Notes under the pieces: generated by a model
Seen by the model: only the letters and a program-made list of their open reading frames with translations
Told to the model about the DNA's origin: nothing
The model's database searches: none
Made by a program: the position numbers and the translations under genes
Assembly (NCBI GenBank): GCA_017463205.1
Contig: JAFTPQ010000043.1
Span: 1-43,120, forward strand
Reading direction: 5' to 3'
DNA from: Clostridia bacterium
Lineage (GTDB): Bacteria > Bacillota > Clostridia > Christensenellales > Borkfalkiaceae
DNA length: 43,120 nt
Part shown: piece after piece, positions 9,152 through 17,187 of the stretch
How positions within the stretch are numbered: position 1 is the stretch's first letter
Layout: every line of letters begins with the position of its first letter

Positions 9152-9724
9152 TCAACCCGCTTTTTTCTTTCCGCGTTTTTTCTTTTGCTCTGCCAAAACC
9201 GTCCGCACCGCCTCACATTCGTCTGCGCCCCACTCCACAAACGAGATGCCCAACTGTTTTTCATACCATTTTATTGTTTTTTCCACGTCCTGCACCCCCC
9301 AAACGTCGCTTAATTCCTTTTCGGTGATGGGTTGAAAATCTTTGGGCATTTCGGGCAGATCTTCCCCCGCATAAATATACAATCCCAGCCCGAACATCGC
9401 TAAATTTTTCGTCAAACAACGCATGATCGTTTTATTTACTTCCGTCATTTTCGGTTGCAATACGGCGTTGTTACGCATATCCATTACAGGCAACCACATC
9501 GAATGGGTACGGTTGCCCGCCGTCACTTCCGTCTGCACCATATACCCCATTTTTTCGTTTCCGGAGCAAAACGTACCGTCAAATTCGTTCACTTTGTACG
9601 TAGCTTCGGGATAAATTTTTTTAAATTCCGCCCAAGCAGGCGCCCAAGAAAGATAGGTGAGATGTCCTTTCTTTTCCGTCTTATCGTTGACGTTGATCGC
9701 ATACACTTCTTCAAATTTTCCCAT
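9152..9724 (-). CDS. Phage-type single-strand annealing protein (DUF1071/Sak3-like, Rad52 superfamily)
   Basis: 190 residues. The order of motifs is that of DUF1071 annealing proteins from phages of Bacillota: HLTYLSWAPAWAEFKKIYP near residue 22, a WLPVMDMRN turn near 77, and RCLTKNLAMFGLGLYIYAG near 102, followed by EDLP. The C-terminus is a Lys-rich tail (KKKRGKKKAG). Such proteins anneal complementary single strands during phage recombination and replication. GGAGGG lies 5-6 nt before the start. No other phage gene adjoins it: its neighbours are a broken ASCH gene and an unrelated membrane protein. It is therefore a prophage relic or a domesticated gene; the frame is intact. Confidence 0.85.
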   Translation of the reverse strand: MGKFEEVYAINVNDKTEKKGHLTYLSWAPAWAEFKKIYPEATYKVNEFDGTFCSGNEKMGYMVQTEVTAGNRTHSMWLPVMDMRNNAVLQPKMTEVNKTIMRCLTKNLAMFGLGLYIYAGEDLPEMPKDFQPITEKELSDVWGVQDVEKTIKWYEKQLGISFVEWGADECEAVRTVLAEQKKKRGKKKAG

Positions 9725-9794
9725 ATTCCCTCCGTATTTCTTTCGTACTCTTTATTATTGTATCCGTTTTTTGTGTAATTATGCATATGCGGCA

Positions 9795-9827
9795 CAAAAA
9801 CCGCATAAAAAAAGCGCGTTTTATGCG
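9795..9827 (-). terminator. Terminator after the ASCH pseudogene
   Basis: On the minus strand CGCATAAAA/TTTTATGCG (9 bp, 8-nt loop) is followed by GTTTTTG. Confidence 0.65.
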
Positions 9828-9838
9828 CCTTTTCTTGC

Positions 9839-10175
9839 TTATTTCACTTTTATTTCTATCCCGACAACGCCGTATCAATCGATCAGCTCTTGTGAATAAT
9901 ACGCAAGCATATCGTTGGGATCGGCGACGTCATCCGCCGCATACCCGATGGAAATTTTATCGTGCGCGGCGTATAATTGCCCAAAACTTGCATATCTGTA
10001 CATATTTTCCACCGAACACGTCAATTTCTCACCCCGTTTCCATATCCGTAAAACAAATATCATCGCCGACCTTGATCAACGATCTTTTCTCGTCGTACAG
10101 CCGCATTTCGATCCGCTTTTTTCCGCTTTTGATCCCCTCAAACGGCTGTCTTTGCAATTTCATTTCATGTACCAT
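9839..10175 (-). pseudogene. ASCH-domain protein, broken by a frameshift and a stop
   Basis: The N-terminal frame, beginning MVHEMKLQRQPFEGIKSGKK, reads into FTDMETG and hits TGA. Shifting frame by one base at the GGGG of ACGGGGTGAG (about 10032) restores EKLTCSVENMYRYASFGQ and the typical ASCH continuation. A second lesion is an in-frame TGA after YYSQELID; beyond it YGVVGIEIKVK, the usual ASCH C-terminus, is still readable up to TAA at 9839-9841. ASCH domains are thought to bind RNA or modified nucleosides. The frameshift is in a G run and could be a sequence error; the TGA is a separate change (CGA or AGA to TGA would explain it). Confidence 0.75.
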
Positions 10176-10289
10176 ATCCCTTCCGTCCTCTTTCGTCCTT
10201 TTCATTTTCGACAAACGTCCATAATCGCCCGTTTGTATCCCGTTTATATCATTATACCACAAAACAATACACAACGCAAGGTTTTCCCG

Positions 10290-10335
10290 AAAAAAAAGCA
10301 AAAAGGCGTACACAGTTTATCGCGCGCGCCTTTTC
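10290..10335 (-). terminator. aspA terminator
   Basis: On the minus strand AAAAGGCG/CGCCTTTT (10301-10308 with 10327-10334) is followed by TGCTTTTTTTTC. Confidence 0.7.
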
Positions 10336-10356
10336 GCTGATCTATTCTTCCTCGCG

Positions 10357-11724
10357 TTAGGTCATTGCGTAAGGATCGAGGATCTTTTGCAGTTCCTCCT
10401 CTCCAAGCAAACCGTATCGTAAGATCAACTCTTTTATGCTGACGTCTTCCGCCAAAGCTTGTTTCGCCAGTTCTGCCGATTTTTTATATCCCAGATGCGG
10501 ACAAAGCGCCGTTACAACGCCCACGCTTTGATACACGTATGCGGCGCAACGTTCTCGATTGGCTTTTATGCCTACGATACAGTTTTCGCGCAACGTCTTC
10601 ACCGCACCCGTCAAACATACGATCGATTCGAACAATTTATAAAATACCACGGGTAAAAATGCGTTCAATTCCAACTGACCGCTTTCCGCCGCCATGGAAA
10701 CCGTCACGTCGTTTCCCGTCACCAAAAACGCCACTTGCGACACCACTTCGGGGATAACGGGATTGATCTTCCCCGGCATGATCGACGAACCGTTTTGCTT
10801 GGCAGGCAGTTCTATTTCGCCCAACCCCGCCTGCGGTCCGCTCGACATCAATCGCAAATCGTTGCATATCTTCGACAAGCCCAACACGCACGCTTTCAAA
10901 CACCCAGAAACGGCAACGTAGCCGTCTACGTTTTGCGTGGAATCGATCAAATCGTCCGCTTGGCGCAGTTCATAACCGCTCTCCGCAGCCAACGTCGGCA
11001 CGATCGTTTGTACAAATTCTTTTTTCGCATTGATCGAAGTCCCGATCGCCGTACCGCCCATATTGATCGAATACATTTCCCGCAACGAGTTCTCGATTCG
11101 ACCTTTCGACCGTCGCACCGCCGTCGCATACGCGCAAAACTCCTGTCCCAATCGCACAGGCACGGCGTCTTTCAATTGCGTTCTGCCCATCTTGATGACG
11201 TCGTCGAATTCTTTCCCCTTTTCTTCCAACGCTTCGATCAGAGCCTGCAATTCTTCCAACAAGCCTTTAGATAAATCCAACACCGTCATTTTACCCGCAG
11301 TGGGGATTACGTCGTTGGTCGATTGCGCGCGATTCACGTGGTCGTTGGGGTGACAGAGATATTCCCCTTTTTTGCCGCCCAACAATTCGGTTGCGCGGTT
11401 CGCCACCACTTCGTTTACGTTCATATTCAACGTTGTTCCTGCACCGCCTTGCACAGCATCCGTAATAAATTGATCATGCCATTTCCCTGCGATCACTTCG
11501 TCGCATGCGCCCTCGATCGCTTTCGCCAACTTCCCATCCAACGCGCCGCACGCCGCGTTTGCCTTTGCGGCGGCCTTTTTCACGATCGCCACGTTTTTCA
11601 CAAACGTACTGTCGGTGATTACGCCGCTGATGCGAAAATTTTGAAATCCACGCAAGGTTTGTACGCCGTAATAGGCGTCGTCGGGAATCTGTAAACTCCC
11701 TACCGAATCGCTTTCGATCCTCAT
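10357..11724 (-). CDS. aspA: Aspartate ammonia-lyase
   Basis: 455 residues, in the aspartase/fumarase superfamily. It catalyses aspartate to fumarate plus ammonia. GRTQLKDAVPVRLGQEF (180-196) has Gln where fumarase C has His, and the N-terminus RIESDSVGSLQIP...YYGVQTLR is of aspartase type. The SS-loop signature GSSIMPGKINP is at 312-322, carrying the catalytic Ser. The length is close to that of other aspartases. AGGAG lies about 12 nt before the ATG. It is transcribed alone from a good promoter with a palindrome at the start of the leader, so it is probably regulated. With gdhA it can feed nitrogen and carbon between amino acids and the fumarate pool. Confidence 0.9.
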   Translation of the reverse strand: MRIESDSVGSLQIPDDAYYGVQTLRGFQNFRISGVITDSTFVKNVAIVKKAAAKANAACGALDGKLAKAIEGACDEVIAGKWHDQFITDAVQGGAGTTLNMNVNEVVANRATELLGGKKGEYLCHPNDHVNRAQSTNDVIPTAGKMTVLDLSKGLLEELQALIEALEEKGKEFDDVIKMGRTQLKDAVPVRLGQEFCAYATAVRRSKGRIENSLREMYSINMGGTAIGTSINAKKEFVQTIVPTLAAESGYELRQADDLIDSTQNVDGYVAVSGCLKACVLGLSKICNDLRLMSSGPQAGLGEIELPAKQNGSSIMPGKINPVIPEVVSQVAFLVTGNDVTVSMAAESGQLELNAFLPVVFYKLFESIVCLTGAVKTLRENCIVGIKANRERCAAYVYQSVGVVTALCPHLGYKKSAELAKQALAEDVSIKELILRYGLLGEEELQKILDPYAMT

Positions 11725-11752
11725 CTTTTTTCTGATTCTCCTTCGTAAATAT

Positions 11753-11769
11753 ATCGGAACGTTCCCGAT
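11753..11769. promoter_or_regulatory. Palindrome in the aspA leader (candidate operator)
   Basis: Perfect 10-bp palindrome GGAACGTTCC (11756-11765), extended by ATC and GAT on the flanks with one inserted base. It covers roughly +2 to +18 of the predicted transcript, a typical repressor position. The regulator is unknown. Confidence 0.45.
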
Positions 11770-11777
11770 CGCGCATT

Positions 11778-11806
11778 ATTATAACACAGAAAAAATCAAA
11801 ATGCAA
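11778..11806 (-). promoter_or_regulatory. aspA promoter
   Basis: On the minus strand TTGCAT (11801-11806), 17 nt, TATAAT (11778-11783). Confidence 0.7.
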
Positions 11807-11890
11807 CAACTATCAAAATTTTCCATTTATTTTCTTCCACGATCAATATTTGCAATCGTTTCCCGCTCCTATTTAAAAACGTCGGATATC

Positions 11891-11929
11891 AAAAAGACGC
11901 CTTCCGAAGAATGGAAGGCGCCTCTTTTT
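11891..11929. terminator. Bidirectional terminator
   Basis: AAAAAGA-CGCCTTCC pairs with GGAAGGCG-TCTTTTT; the T run is present on both strands. It ends the GH3 gene on the minus strand. Confidence 0.75.
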
Positions 11930-11933
11930 GCAA

Positions 11934-13907
11934 TTAATGCGTCACTTGTTCGTCGTCGGGCAGCTCTATCGAGATCGTTTCCGTCAAACGGATATCACGC
12001 GAAGACGCGCCCACTAAAATTTCAAACTCACCGTTTTCCACATACCATTTTTTTAAAGGCATGCTGTAATATGCAAACGCGCGTGCGTCGAGGGATACGC
12101 GTACTTGCTTGCTTTCCCCTGCCTTCAACGCCGTTTTTGTAAAACCTTTCAATTCCTTTTCGGGGCGAGAAACCATTGCAAACACGTCGCGTACGTACAC
12201 TTGCGACGTTTCCTGTCCATCCGTGTCCGAAACGTTTTTCACCATATACACTACGTCGTATTCCGTCGCACCTTTCTTTTCCAATTTTAAATCGAAATAT
12301 TCGAATTTTGCATACGATAAACCGTATCCGAACGGAAACAACACTTCCTTCTCTTTCTTATCATACCAGCGATACCCTACGAAAATCCCCTCTCTGTATT
12401 CGTCTACGAAACCGTCGCCGCGGTTTTCTCCCGTAGGCGTATCCGCAAGATTCAACGGGAACGTTTCCGAAAGTTTCCCCGAAGGACAAACGTTGCCCGC
12501 CAATACGTCCGCTACTGCTTCCGACGCCGCTTCCCCGCCGAACCCCGCAAATACAACCGCTTTAACTTTATCGATCCATGCGCTCATGTCCACCGCGCTG
12601 CCAGCCGTCACTACTACGATCACGTTTTTATTGACCTTTGCCGTATTGATAATCATATCTTCCTGCGTCGCTGATAATCGCAACGTCGTACGATCGAAAG
12701 CTTCCGATTCTATTTGCTCGTTATTACCTACGCAAATCACTACGACGTCTTTCCCGTAGGCTTCTTGCGCCGCAAAGCGCATCCCTGTCGCCCAATTTTT
12801 ATTATCCACTTTCGCGAAACCGTTTACCACTTCGCACTTACCAGCCAAACGTTCTGCCAACTCCTCTCGCAAAGACCTCGGGCAGTATTCCGTTTGTCCC
12901 AACGCGCTTCCGCCGCCACCCATACCGTAAAATGAACCTAAAACCAAAATACTCCCCTGCTTTAAAGGCAAAATATTCTCTTCGTTTTTCAACAGTACGA
13001 TACCCGATCGCGCAATTTTCAAAGCATTTTGATGGCGCTGTTCTTTCGTGGTCGTAACCACCTTTTTATCATTTTGCGTTTTTTCCATCAGTTGCAATAT
13101 TTTTTCCACACGAGCGTCGATCTCCGCTTCCGTGATATAACCTTTTTCAAAGCCGACCTTCAATTCTTGATACGCTTGCGGACGATAAGGCATTTCCAAA
13201 TCAAGCGTTGCTTTCATCGCGCGCCAACTGTTATGCACCGCGCCCCAATCGGATATGATCACGCCTTCAAACCCGAATTCTTCGCGCAAAACGTCGTTTA
13301 ACAGCCATTTGTTTTCCGAAGCCCAAACGCCGTTGATCGGATTATACGAACACATCACCGTCCACGGTTGCGCCTGTACCGCGATTTCAAAGGCCGGCAA
13401 ATATATTTCGCGTAACGTCCGTTCATCCAGTTCGCTCGATTGATAAAAACGGTCGTATTCGCGATTGTTTACGCAATAATGTTTCAGCGACGTCCCGATC
13501 CCCTTACTTTGCACGCCTTCGATATATGCCTTGGCAAGCGTCCCCGCAAGAAACGGATCCTCGGAAAAATATTCGAAATTCCTGCCGCAAAGCGGCGTAC
13601 GTTTGATGTTGATGCCGGGCGCAAGCAATACGTCCGCGCCTTTCTCAATACAATCGTCTGCAATTGTTGCACCGTCCAAACGCGCCAATTCCACGTCCCA
13701 TGTGTTTGCCAAAACGACAAGACTGGGCATCACCGTCGCTTTTTCCGTTGCTTCCGTTTCAATGTCGATCTTACGCAAACCGTGTGGTCCATCCGAAAAA
13801 AACACGTCGGGCAATTTACCGCTCGCCGTTTCCGATTGCCAACAGTTTTTTCCCGTTAAAAGTTTTATTTTTTCTTCCAACGTCAAAGTCTTTATATCAC
13901 ACTTCAT
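11934..13907 (-). CDS. Glycoside hydrolase family 3 (beta-glucosidase type)
   Basis: 657 residues. The N-terminal (beta/alpha)8 domain has FFSDGPHGLR (36-45), GTSLKHYC (138-145) and VIISDWGAVH with the nucleophile Asp D220. The alpha/beta sandwich domain follows (VLLKNEENILPL, VVICVGNNEQIESEAFDR), and a fibronectin-III-like domain ends the protein (YVRDVFAMVSRPEKELKGF). There is no PA14 insert and no signal peptide, so it acts on imported oligosaccharides in the cytoplasm. Specificity within GH3 (glucose, xylose, GlcNAc) cannot be read from this. GGAGGG lies 6 nt before the ATG. A divergent AraC-type regulator shares its upstream region and is the likely controller. Confidence 0.9.
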   Translation of the reverse strand: MKCDIKTLTLEEKIKLLTGKNCWQSETASGKLPDVFFSDGPHGLRKIDIETEATEKATVMPSLVVLANTWDVELARLDGATIADDCIEKGADVLLAPGINIKRTPLCGRNFEYFSEDPFLAGTLAKAYIEGVQSKGIGTSLKHYCVNNREYDRFYQSSELDERTLREIYLPAFEIAVQAQPWTVMCSYNPINGVWASENKWLLNDVLREEFGFEGVIISDWGAVHNSWRAMKATLDLEMPYRPQAYQELKVGFEKGYITEAEIDARVEKILQLMEKTQNDKKVVTTTKEQRHQNALKIARSGIVLLKNEENILPLKQGSILVLGSFYGMGGGGSALGQTEYCPRSLREELAERLAGKCEVVNGFAKVDNKNWATGMRFAAQEAYGKDVVVICVGNNEQIESEAFDRTTLRLSATQEDMIINTAKVNKNVIVVVTAGSAVDMSAWIDKVKAVVFAGFGGEAASEAVADVLAGNVCPSGKLSETFPLNLADTPTGENRGDGFVDEYREGIFVGYRWYDKKEKEVLFPFGYGLSYAKFEYFDLKLEKKGATEYDVVYMVKNVSDTDGQETSQVYVRDVFAMVSRPEKELKGFTKTALKAGESKQVRVSLDARAFAYYSMPLKKWYVENGEFEILVGASSRDIRLTETISIELPDDEQVTH

Positions 13908-13973
13908 ATACTTTCCCTCCGAAGATTTTCTTTATTATAACAAAAAAAAATTCCAAAATATACTACAAAATGG

Positions 13974-14002
13974 TTTAAAATACTCTCATTTTGTGATATA
14001 AT
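13974..14002 (+). promoter_or_regulatory. Promoter of the AraC gene, giving a leaderless transcript
   Basis: TTTAAA (13974-13979), 17 nt ending in TGA, TATAAT (13997-14002). Only 7 nt separate the -10 from the ATG at 14010, so transcription should start at or one base before the start codon. Confidence 0.7.
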
Positions 14003-14009
14003 TGACCGT

Positions 14010-14786
14010 ATGAAGAGTTTTTACGAAAAAAACAGGGAAGATTCGCACGAGTTAGTGATCCAGCGGAATACACCGCATATTTTTCCTTCCCATTTTCATC
14101 GGAATTTAGAAATTTTTATTTTGCGACAAGGTGAATTTTCCGTTACGCTTAACGAGCGACAAAGAATAGTGACAAGCGGTACGGTCGTTATTTTCGATAG
14201 CTATGAAATACACGGTTACGACGCGCGAAAAGAAATGCAAACGGAAAGTTGCGTATTGGTGATCCCATATGAATATTCGTCTGCTTTTATGGCGAAACGG
14301 CAAAATATGGCGATCGGCAATCCCGTAATTTGCGATCCTGCCCTTTGCGATACACTGTTACGAGTGGTGGACGAATATTTATTGGAACAAGACAACGAAG
14401 ATATACAAAAAAGCGCCGTTGAACTGTTGCTTGTCATTCTTTCGCAAAAAATAGAATGGACGCAGGAAAAACGACGGGAGGATACCGCATTGATCCGCTC
14501 TATTCTCTCCTTTATCCAAGAACATTATACCGACGACGCCTCTCGTAGCGCCATTTCACGCGCGTTGGGCTATACGCAAGCACACGTTTCCCGCGTATTT
14601 CATCGGTATATGCGCAAAGGCATTTCCGAATACGTCAACGAATTGCGCCTTACATACGTCGAACAGGCGTTGGCACACGATTCTTCCAAAACCATCCTTA
14701 CACTGATTTACGAAGCGGGATTTAAAAGTCAACAAACCTATTATCGAGTAAAAGCCAAAAAACAAACGCCCGTATATAAAACTTAA
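14010..14786 (+). CDS. AraC-family regulator with cupin sensor domain
   Basis: 258 residues. The N-terminal half is a cupin-type sugar-sensing domain (HIFPSHFHRNLEIFIL near residue 23, then GTVVIFDSYEIHGYD). The C-terminal ~100 residues are the AraC helix-turn-helix pair (ISRALGYTQAHVSRVFHRYM, then LIYEAGFKSQQTYYRVKAK). The cupin motif begins so close to the N-terminus that no later start is possible. There is no Shine-Dalgarno sequence, and the promoter -10 ends 7 nt before the ATG, so the message is probably leaderless. Its divergent neighbour is the GH3 glycosidase, its probable target. Confidence 0.9.
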   Translation: MKSFYEKNREDSHELVIQRNTPHIFPSHFHRNLEIFILRQGEFSVTLNERQRIVTSGTVVIFDSYEIHGYDARKEMQTESCVLVIPYEYSSAFMAKRQNMAIGNPVICDPALCDTLLRVVDEYLLEQDNEDIQKSAVELLLVILSQKIEWTQEKRREDTALIRSILSFIQEHYTDDASRSAISRALGYTQAHVSRVFHRYMRKGISEYVNELRLTYVEQALAHDSSKTILTLIYEAGFKSQQTYYRVKAKKQTPVYKT

Positions 14787-14797
14787 ATATATCAAAA

Positions 14798-14828
14798 CTC
14801 CCCTGAAAGCATTTTTCTTTCAGGGGAG
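14798..14828. terminator. Bidirectional terminator between convergent genes
   Basis: Perfect 12-bp stem CTCCCCTGAAAG/CTTTCAGGGGAG with a 7-nt loop, with T-rich flanks on both strands. It serves the AraC gene and the nuclease gene. Confidence 0.8.
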
Positions 14829-14843
14829 CATTGTTTCCTACCG

Positions 14844-16307
14844 TTATTCGTTTTCGTTCTTTTTACATTTTTTATAACAGAGCGCACCGCCAAGCAAAAG
14901 CAATACGCAACCACTCCAAACGCCAACCGTCGATTTACAGCCTTCCTTTTCGCCTGTTCCGTCCTTACTTTCGGTGTATTTCAACAGCACTTCCTCTTCC
15001 TTCTTCCCGCAATCTTCACAAACACGAGTCTTTTTGCCGTATTTCGTTGCCGTCGGAGGCGTCACAACCACCCATTTCCCGTAAGAATGTTCGCCGTCGT
15101 TTTCCGCGTCTGCGTTTTCTTGTTTGGACATCGGGCTGGATTGCGCGTTTCCGCATTGAATACAAAACCGTTGCATTTCGCCAAATTCCGTTGCCGTCGG
15201 TTGGTTGATCACGTACCAATTTCCGTACTTATGTTCGCTGCATTCCTCCGCCGTCGAATTTTCTTCGTACGAACTGTCGTTCCACGAAGACGAATCTTTT
15301 ATCGAAGAACTGCTATTGGAAGACGAACTGCTTTCCGAACTGCTTGAAGACGAGTCGCCCGATCCTCCCTGCTGATTATCGGCAATCCCCGAAGGCGTAG
15401 ACATATTTTGAGGAATGGATTTACCAAACAACAACCAAGCATATTCGGGATAATCGACAAACACGTTTCTCGTCCCTGTAATTTTTTGTACGGCGTCGTT
15501 TCTGCCCATTTCCCACGTATCCACGGGGTCTTCTTCCATCCATTGAAGAAGAACGTTCATGCTTTCCATAACGCCGCTCTTACCCCAAGCGTATTGAGTA
15601 TTTCCCCAACGCACGTATACGTAAAGGAAAATTCTTGCGCAATCGCCGCGCACTTCCGTGCCTTCTCCGTTGGGATCGTAATATCCGCTGCTTTGCCCAT
15701 ACGCCGTATTCCCGCGGCTGCTGTTTTCGCTTACCGAAGTGGGGCGAAGCATCATAATATCGTTTTCATCGTTTCCTGCCAACCCTTTGCTGTTCGGCCA
15801 CGTATGTTCTCTGTTCCAAGTGCTGCCGCCGTCCCACGTCCCCGAAAGCACTTTCCCCGAATAAAACGAGGATATCTTGCTGTAATTGCCGGAAACGCAA
15901 TCGGTATATTTATACATATCCCTCGTTGCGCCATAACTCGTTTGCTTTGAATGTTTGGACGTCATCAACGTTTGCAATTCCTTGTACAAGGCACTGCCGG
16001 ACGCGTTGCTTTGCGACGAACCGCCGCTCTTTTGCGACACCGTTTGGTAAACGTAACTTCCCGTATAAAAACTTTGCGCGTAGGTACTTAAAAAGGTGCA
16101 ATCTTCGCCGCGAGCACCCCAATTTGCTATATAATTCCCCGACGTAACGTATTTTACGTCCGACGCTTTCGTATATCCTGTCGCCGTCGTTGTAAACGAA
16201 GCCGCCGCGTCCGCTTGTTGTACGCTGTTTGCTTTGGAGAATGTCGGTGCGATCAACGCTGCAAGCATTACCGCCGTTGCGATCAGTTTTTTCCATCCTT
16301 TGATCAT
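14844..16307 (-). CDS. Secreted, membrane-anchored endonuclease I family nuclease
   Basis: 487 residues. A signal peptide (KKLIATAVMLAALIAPTFSKA) begins at the ATG chosen here, which has AGAGGAAG 7-8 nt upstream; an earlier ATG adds an implausible Lys-rich extension. The catalytic domain of about 270 residues carries the His-Me finger NREHTWPNS (H168) of the endonuclease I/extracellular ribonuclease family, plus GDCARIFLYVYVRWG. After it come a Ser-rich linker (about residues 318-350), two related ~35-residue repeats each ending in a Cys-x-x-Cys-Gly (starting EHKYGNWYVI and EHSYGKWVVV), and a C-terminal hydrophobic helix with a KKCKK tail. No LPxTG is seen. The design suggests a nuclease displayed on the cell surface. 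Confidence 0.85.
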   Translation of the reverse strand: MIKGWKKLIATAVMLAALIAPTFSKANSVQQADAAASFTTTATGYTKASDVKYVTSGNYIANWGARGEDCTFLSTYAQSFYTGSYVYQTVSQKSGGSSQSNASGSALYKELQTLMTSKHSKQTSYGATRDMYKYTDCVSGNYSKISSFYSGKVLSGTWDGGSTWNREHTWPNSKGLAGNDENDIMMLRPTSVSENSSRGNTAYGQSSGYYDPNGEGTEVRGDCARIFLYVYVRWGNTQYAWGKSGVMESMNVLLQWMEEDPVDTWEMGRNDAVQKITGTRNVFVDYPEYAWLLFGKSIPQNMSTPSGIADNQQGGSGDSSSSSSESSSSSNSSSSIKDSSSWNDSSYEENSTAEECSEHKYGNWYVINQPTATEFGEMQRFCIQCGNAQSSPMSKQENADAENDGEHSYGKWVVVTPPTATKYGKKTRVCEDCGKKEEEVLLKYTESKDGTGEKEGCKSTVGVWSGCVLLLLGGALCYKKCKKNENE

Positions 16308-16352
16308 ATTCGTTTCTTCCTCTTTTTTCTTTCGTTTTTGCTTATTATTTTT

Positions 16353-16381
16353 ATTGTACCATTTCCCAACGAACAAGTCAA
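16353..16381 (-). promoter_or_regulatory. Promoter of the nuclease gene
   Basis: On the minus strand TTGACT (16376-16381), 17 nt, TACAAT (16353-16358). Confidence 0.75.
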
Positions 16382-16424
16382 CGATTTTTCACCCTCTTTC
16401 ATTTTTTCACTCCCTTTCTTTTGC

Positions 16425-16453
16425 TTGCCTCTTTCCGATTTTTCGTATATAAT
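16425..16453 (+). promoter_or_regulatory. Promoter of the HAD phosphatase gene
   Basis: TTGCCT (16425-16430), 17 nt, TATAAT (16448-16453), divergent to the nuclease promoter. Confidence 0.6.
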
Positions 16454-16499
16454 TATGTCTGTATAAAATAGACGGGATAAAAAGGAGTTACGTTTTTAT

Positions 16500-17012
16500 A
16501 TGTTTTCTGACGTTACGTGCATATTTTTCGATCGCGACGGCACTTTGGGCGAGTTGACGGATAAACGGTTTCCGCAAACGTTTCGCCCCTTTGCCGATAT
16601 CGCTGAAGTCTTTCGACAAATCCATCAAAAAGGATACATTATCGGCATTTTAACCAATCAATCGAGTATTTCGCGCGGAACGGCGGGCGATTACGATTAT
16701 GCCGCCGAATTTGCAAGCTATGGCGCGGATCTTTGGGAAATTTGTCCGCACGACGATCGGGATCACTGCAATTGCCGAAAGCCGAAAAGCGGTTTATTAC
16801 TCGCCGCCGCCCAAAAATTGAATATCCCTTTAAAACGTTGTCTTGTGATCGGCGATCGGCTGTCCGACGTACAATGCGCGAAAAACGTCGGCGCGCAAGC
16901 CGCACTTGTGATGACGGGTTATGGGGAAAAAGAAAAACTTTCCGTCGCAGAACAATACCCCGACGTGATCTGCCTTTCGCGCTTTGACGATCTTTTATCT
17001 CTTTTGCCCTGA
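16500..17012 (+). CDS. HAD-IIIA phosphatase, GmhB/HisB-N type
   Basis: 170 residues. HAD motif I is FFDRDGTL with D11 and D13, motif II is in ILTNQSS (T52), and motif IV is VIGDRLSDV (D119, D123). A Cys-x-His...Cys-x-Cys zinc loop (C82, H84, C90, C92) places it with the zinc-containing GmhB and histidinol-phosphatase group. Substrates in this group are heptose 1,7-bisphosphate, histidinol phosphate or similar sugar phosphates; with no LPS or his genes nearby the substrate is open. AGGAG lies 12 nt before the ATG. Confidence 0.8.
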   Translation: MFSDVTCIFFDRDGTLGELTDKRFPQTFRPFADIAEVFRQIHQKGYIIGILTNQSSISRGTAGDYDYAAEFASYGADLWEICPHDDRDHCNCRKPKSGLLLAAAQKLNIPLKRCLVIGDRLSDVQCAKNVGAQAALVMTGYGEKEKLSVAEQYPDVICLSRFDDLLSLLP

Positions 17013-17086
17013 TCGCGCATTTGAGCTTTCCCATAAAAAATTTTTTTAATTTTTTTAAATTTTTTCGTAGAACGACCGTCATATTA

Positions 17087-17115
17087 TTGAAAAATACAAA
17101 TAAATCTGCTATAAT
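17087..17115 (+). promoter_or_regulatory. purC promoter
   Basis: TTGAAA (17087-17092), 17 nt ending in TGC, TATAAT (17110-17115). It leaves a leader of about 65 nt in which I see no purine riboswitch. Confidence 0.8.
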
Positions 17116-17187
17116 ATTTTCGTAATTCGGTCGTTTTGACAACGGCGAACAGATCAATACGTATTCTATTAAAAAGAGGATGATACA

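Noticed and set aside
17116..17187. Purine riboswitch in the purC leader
   Set aside because: The leader is only about 65 nt and lacks the paired-loop architecture of a purine riboswitch.
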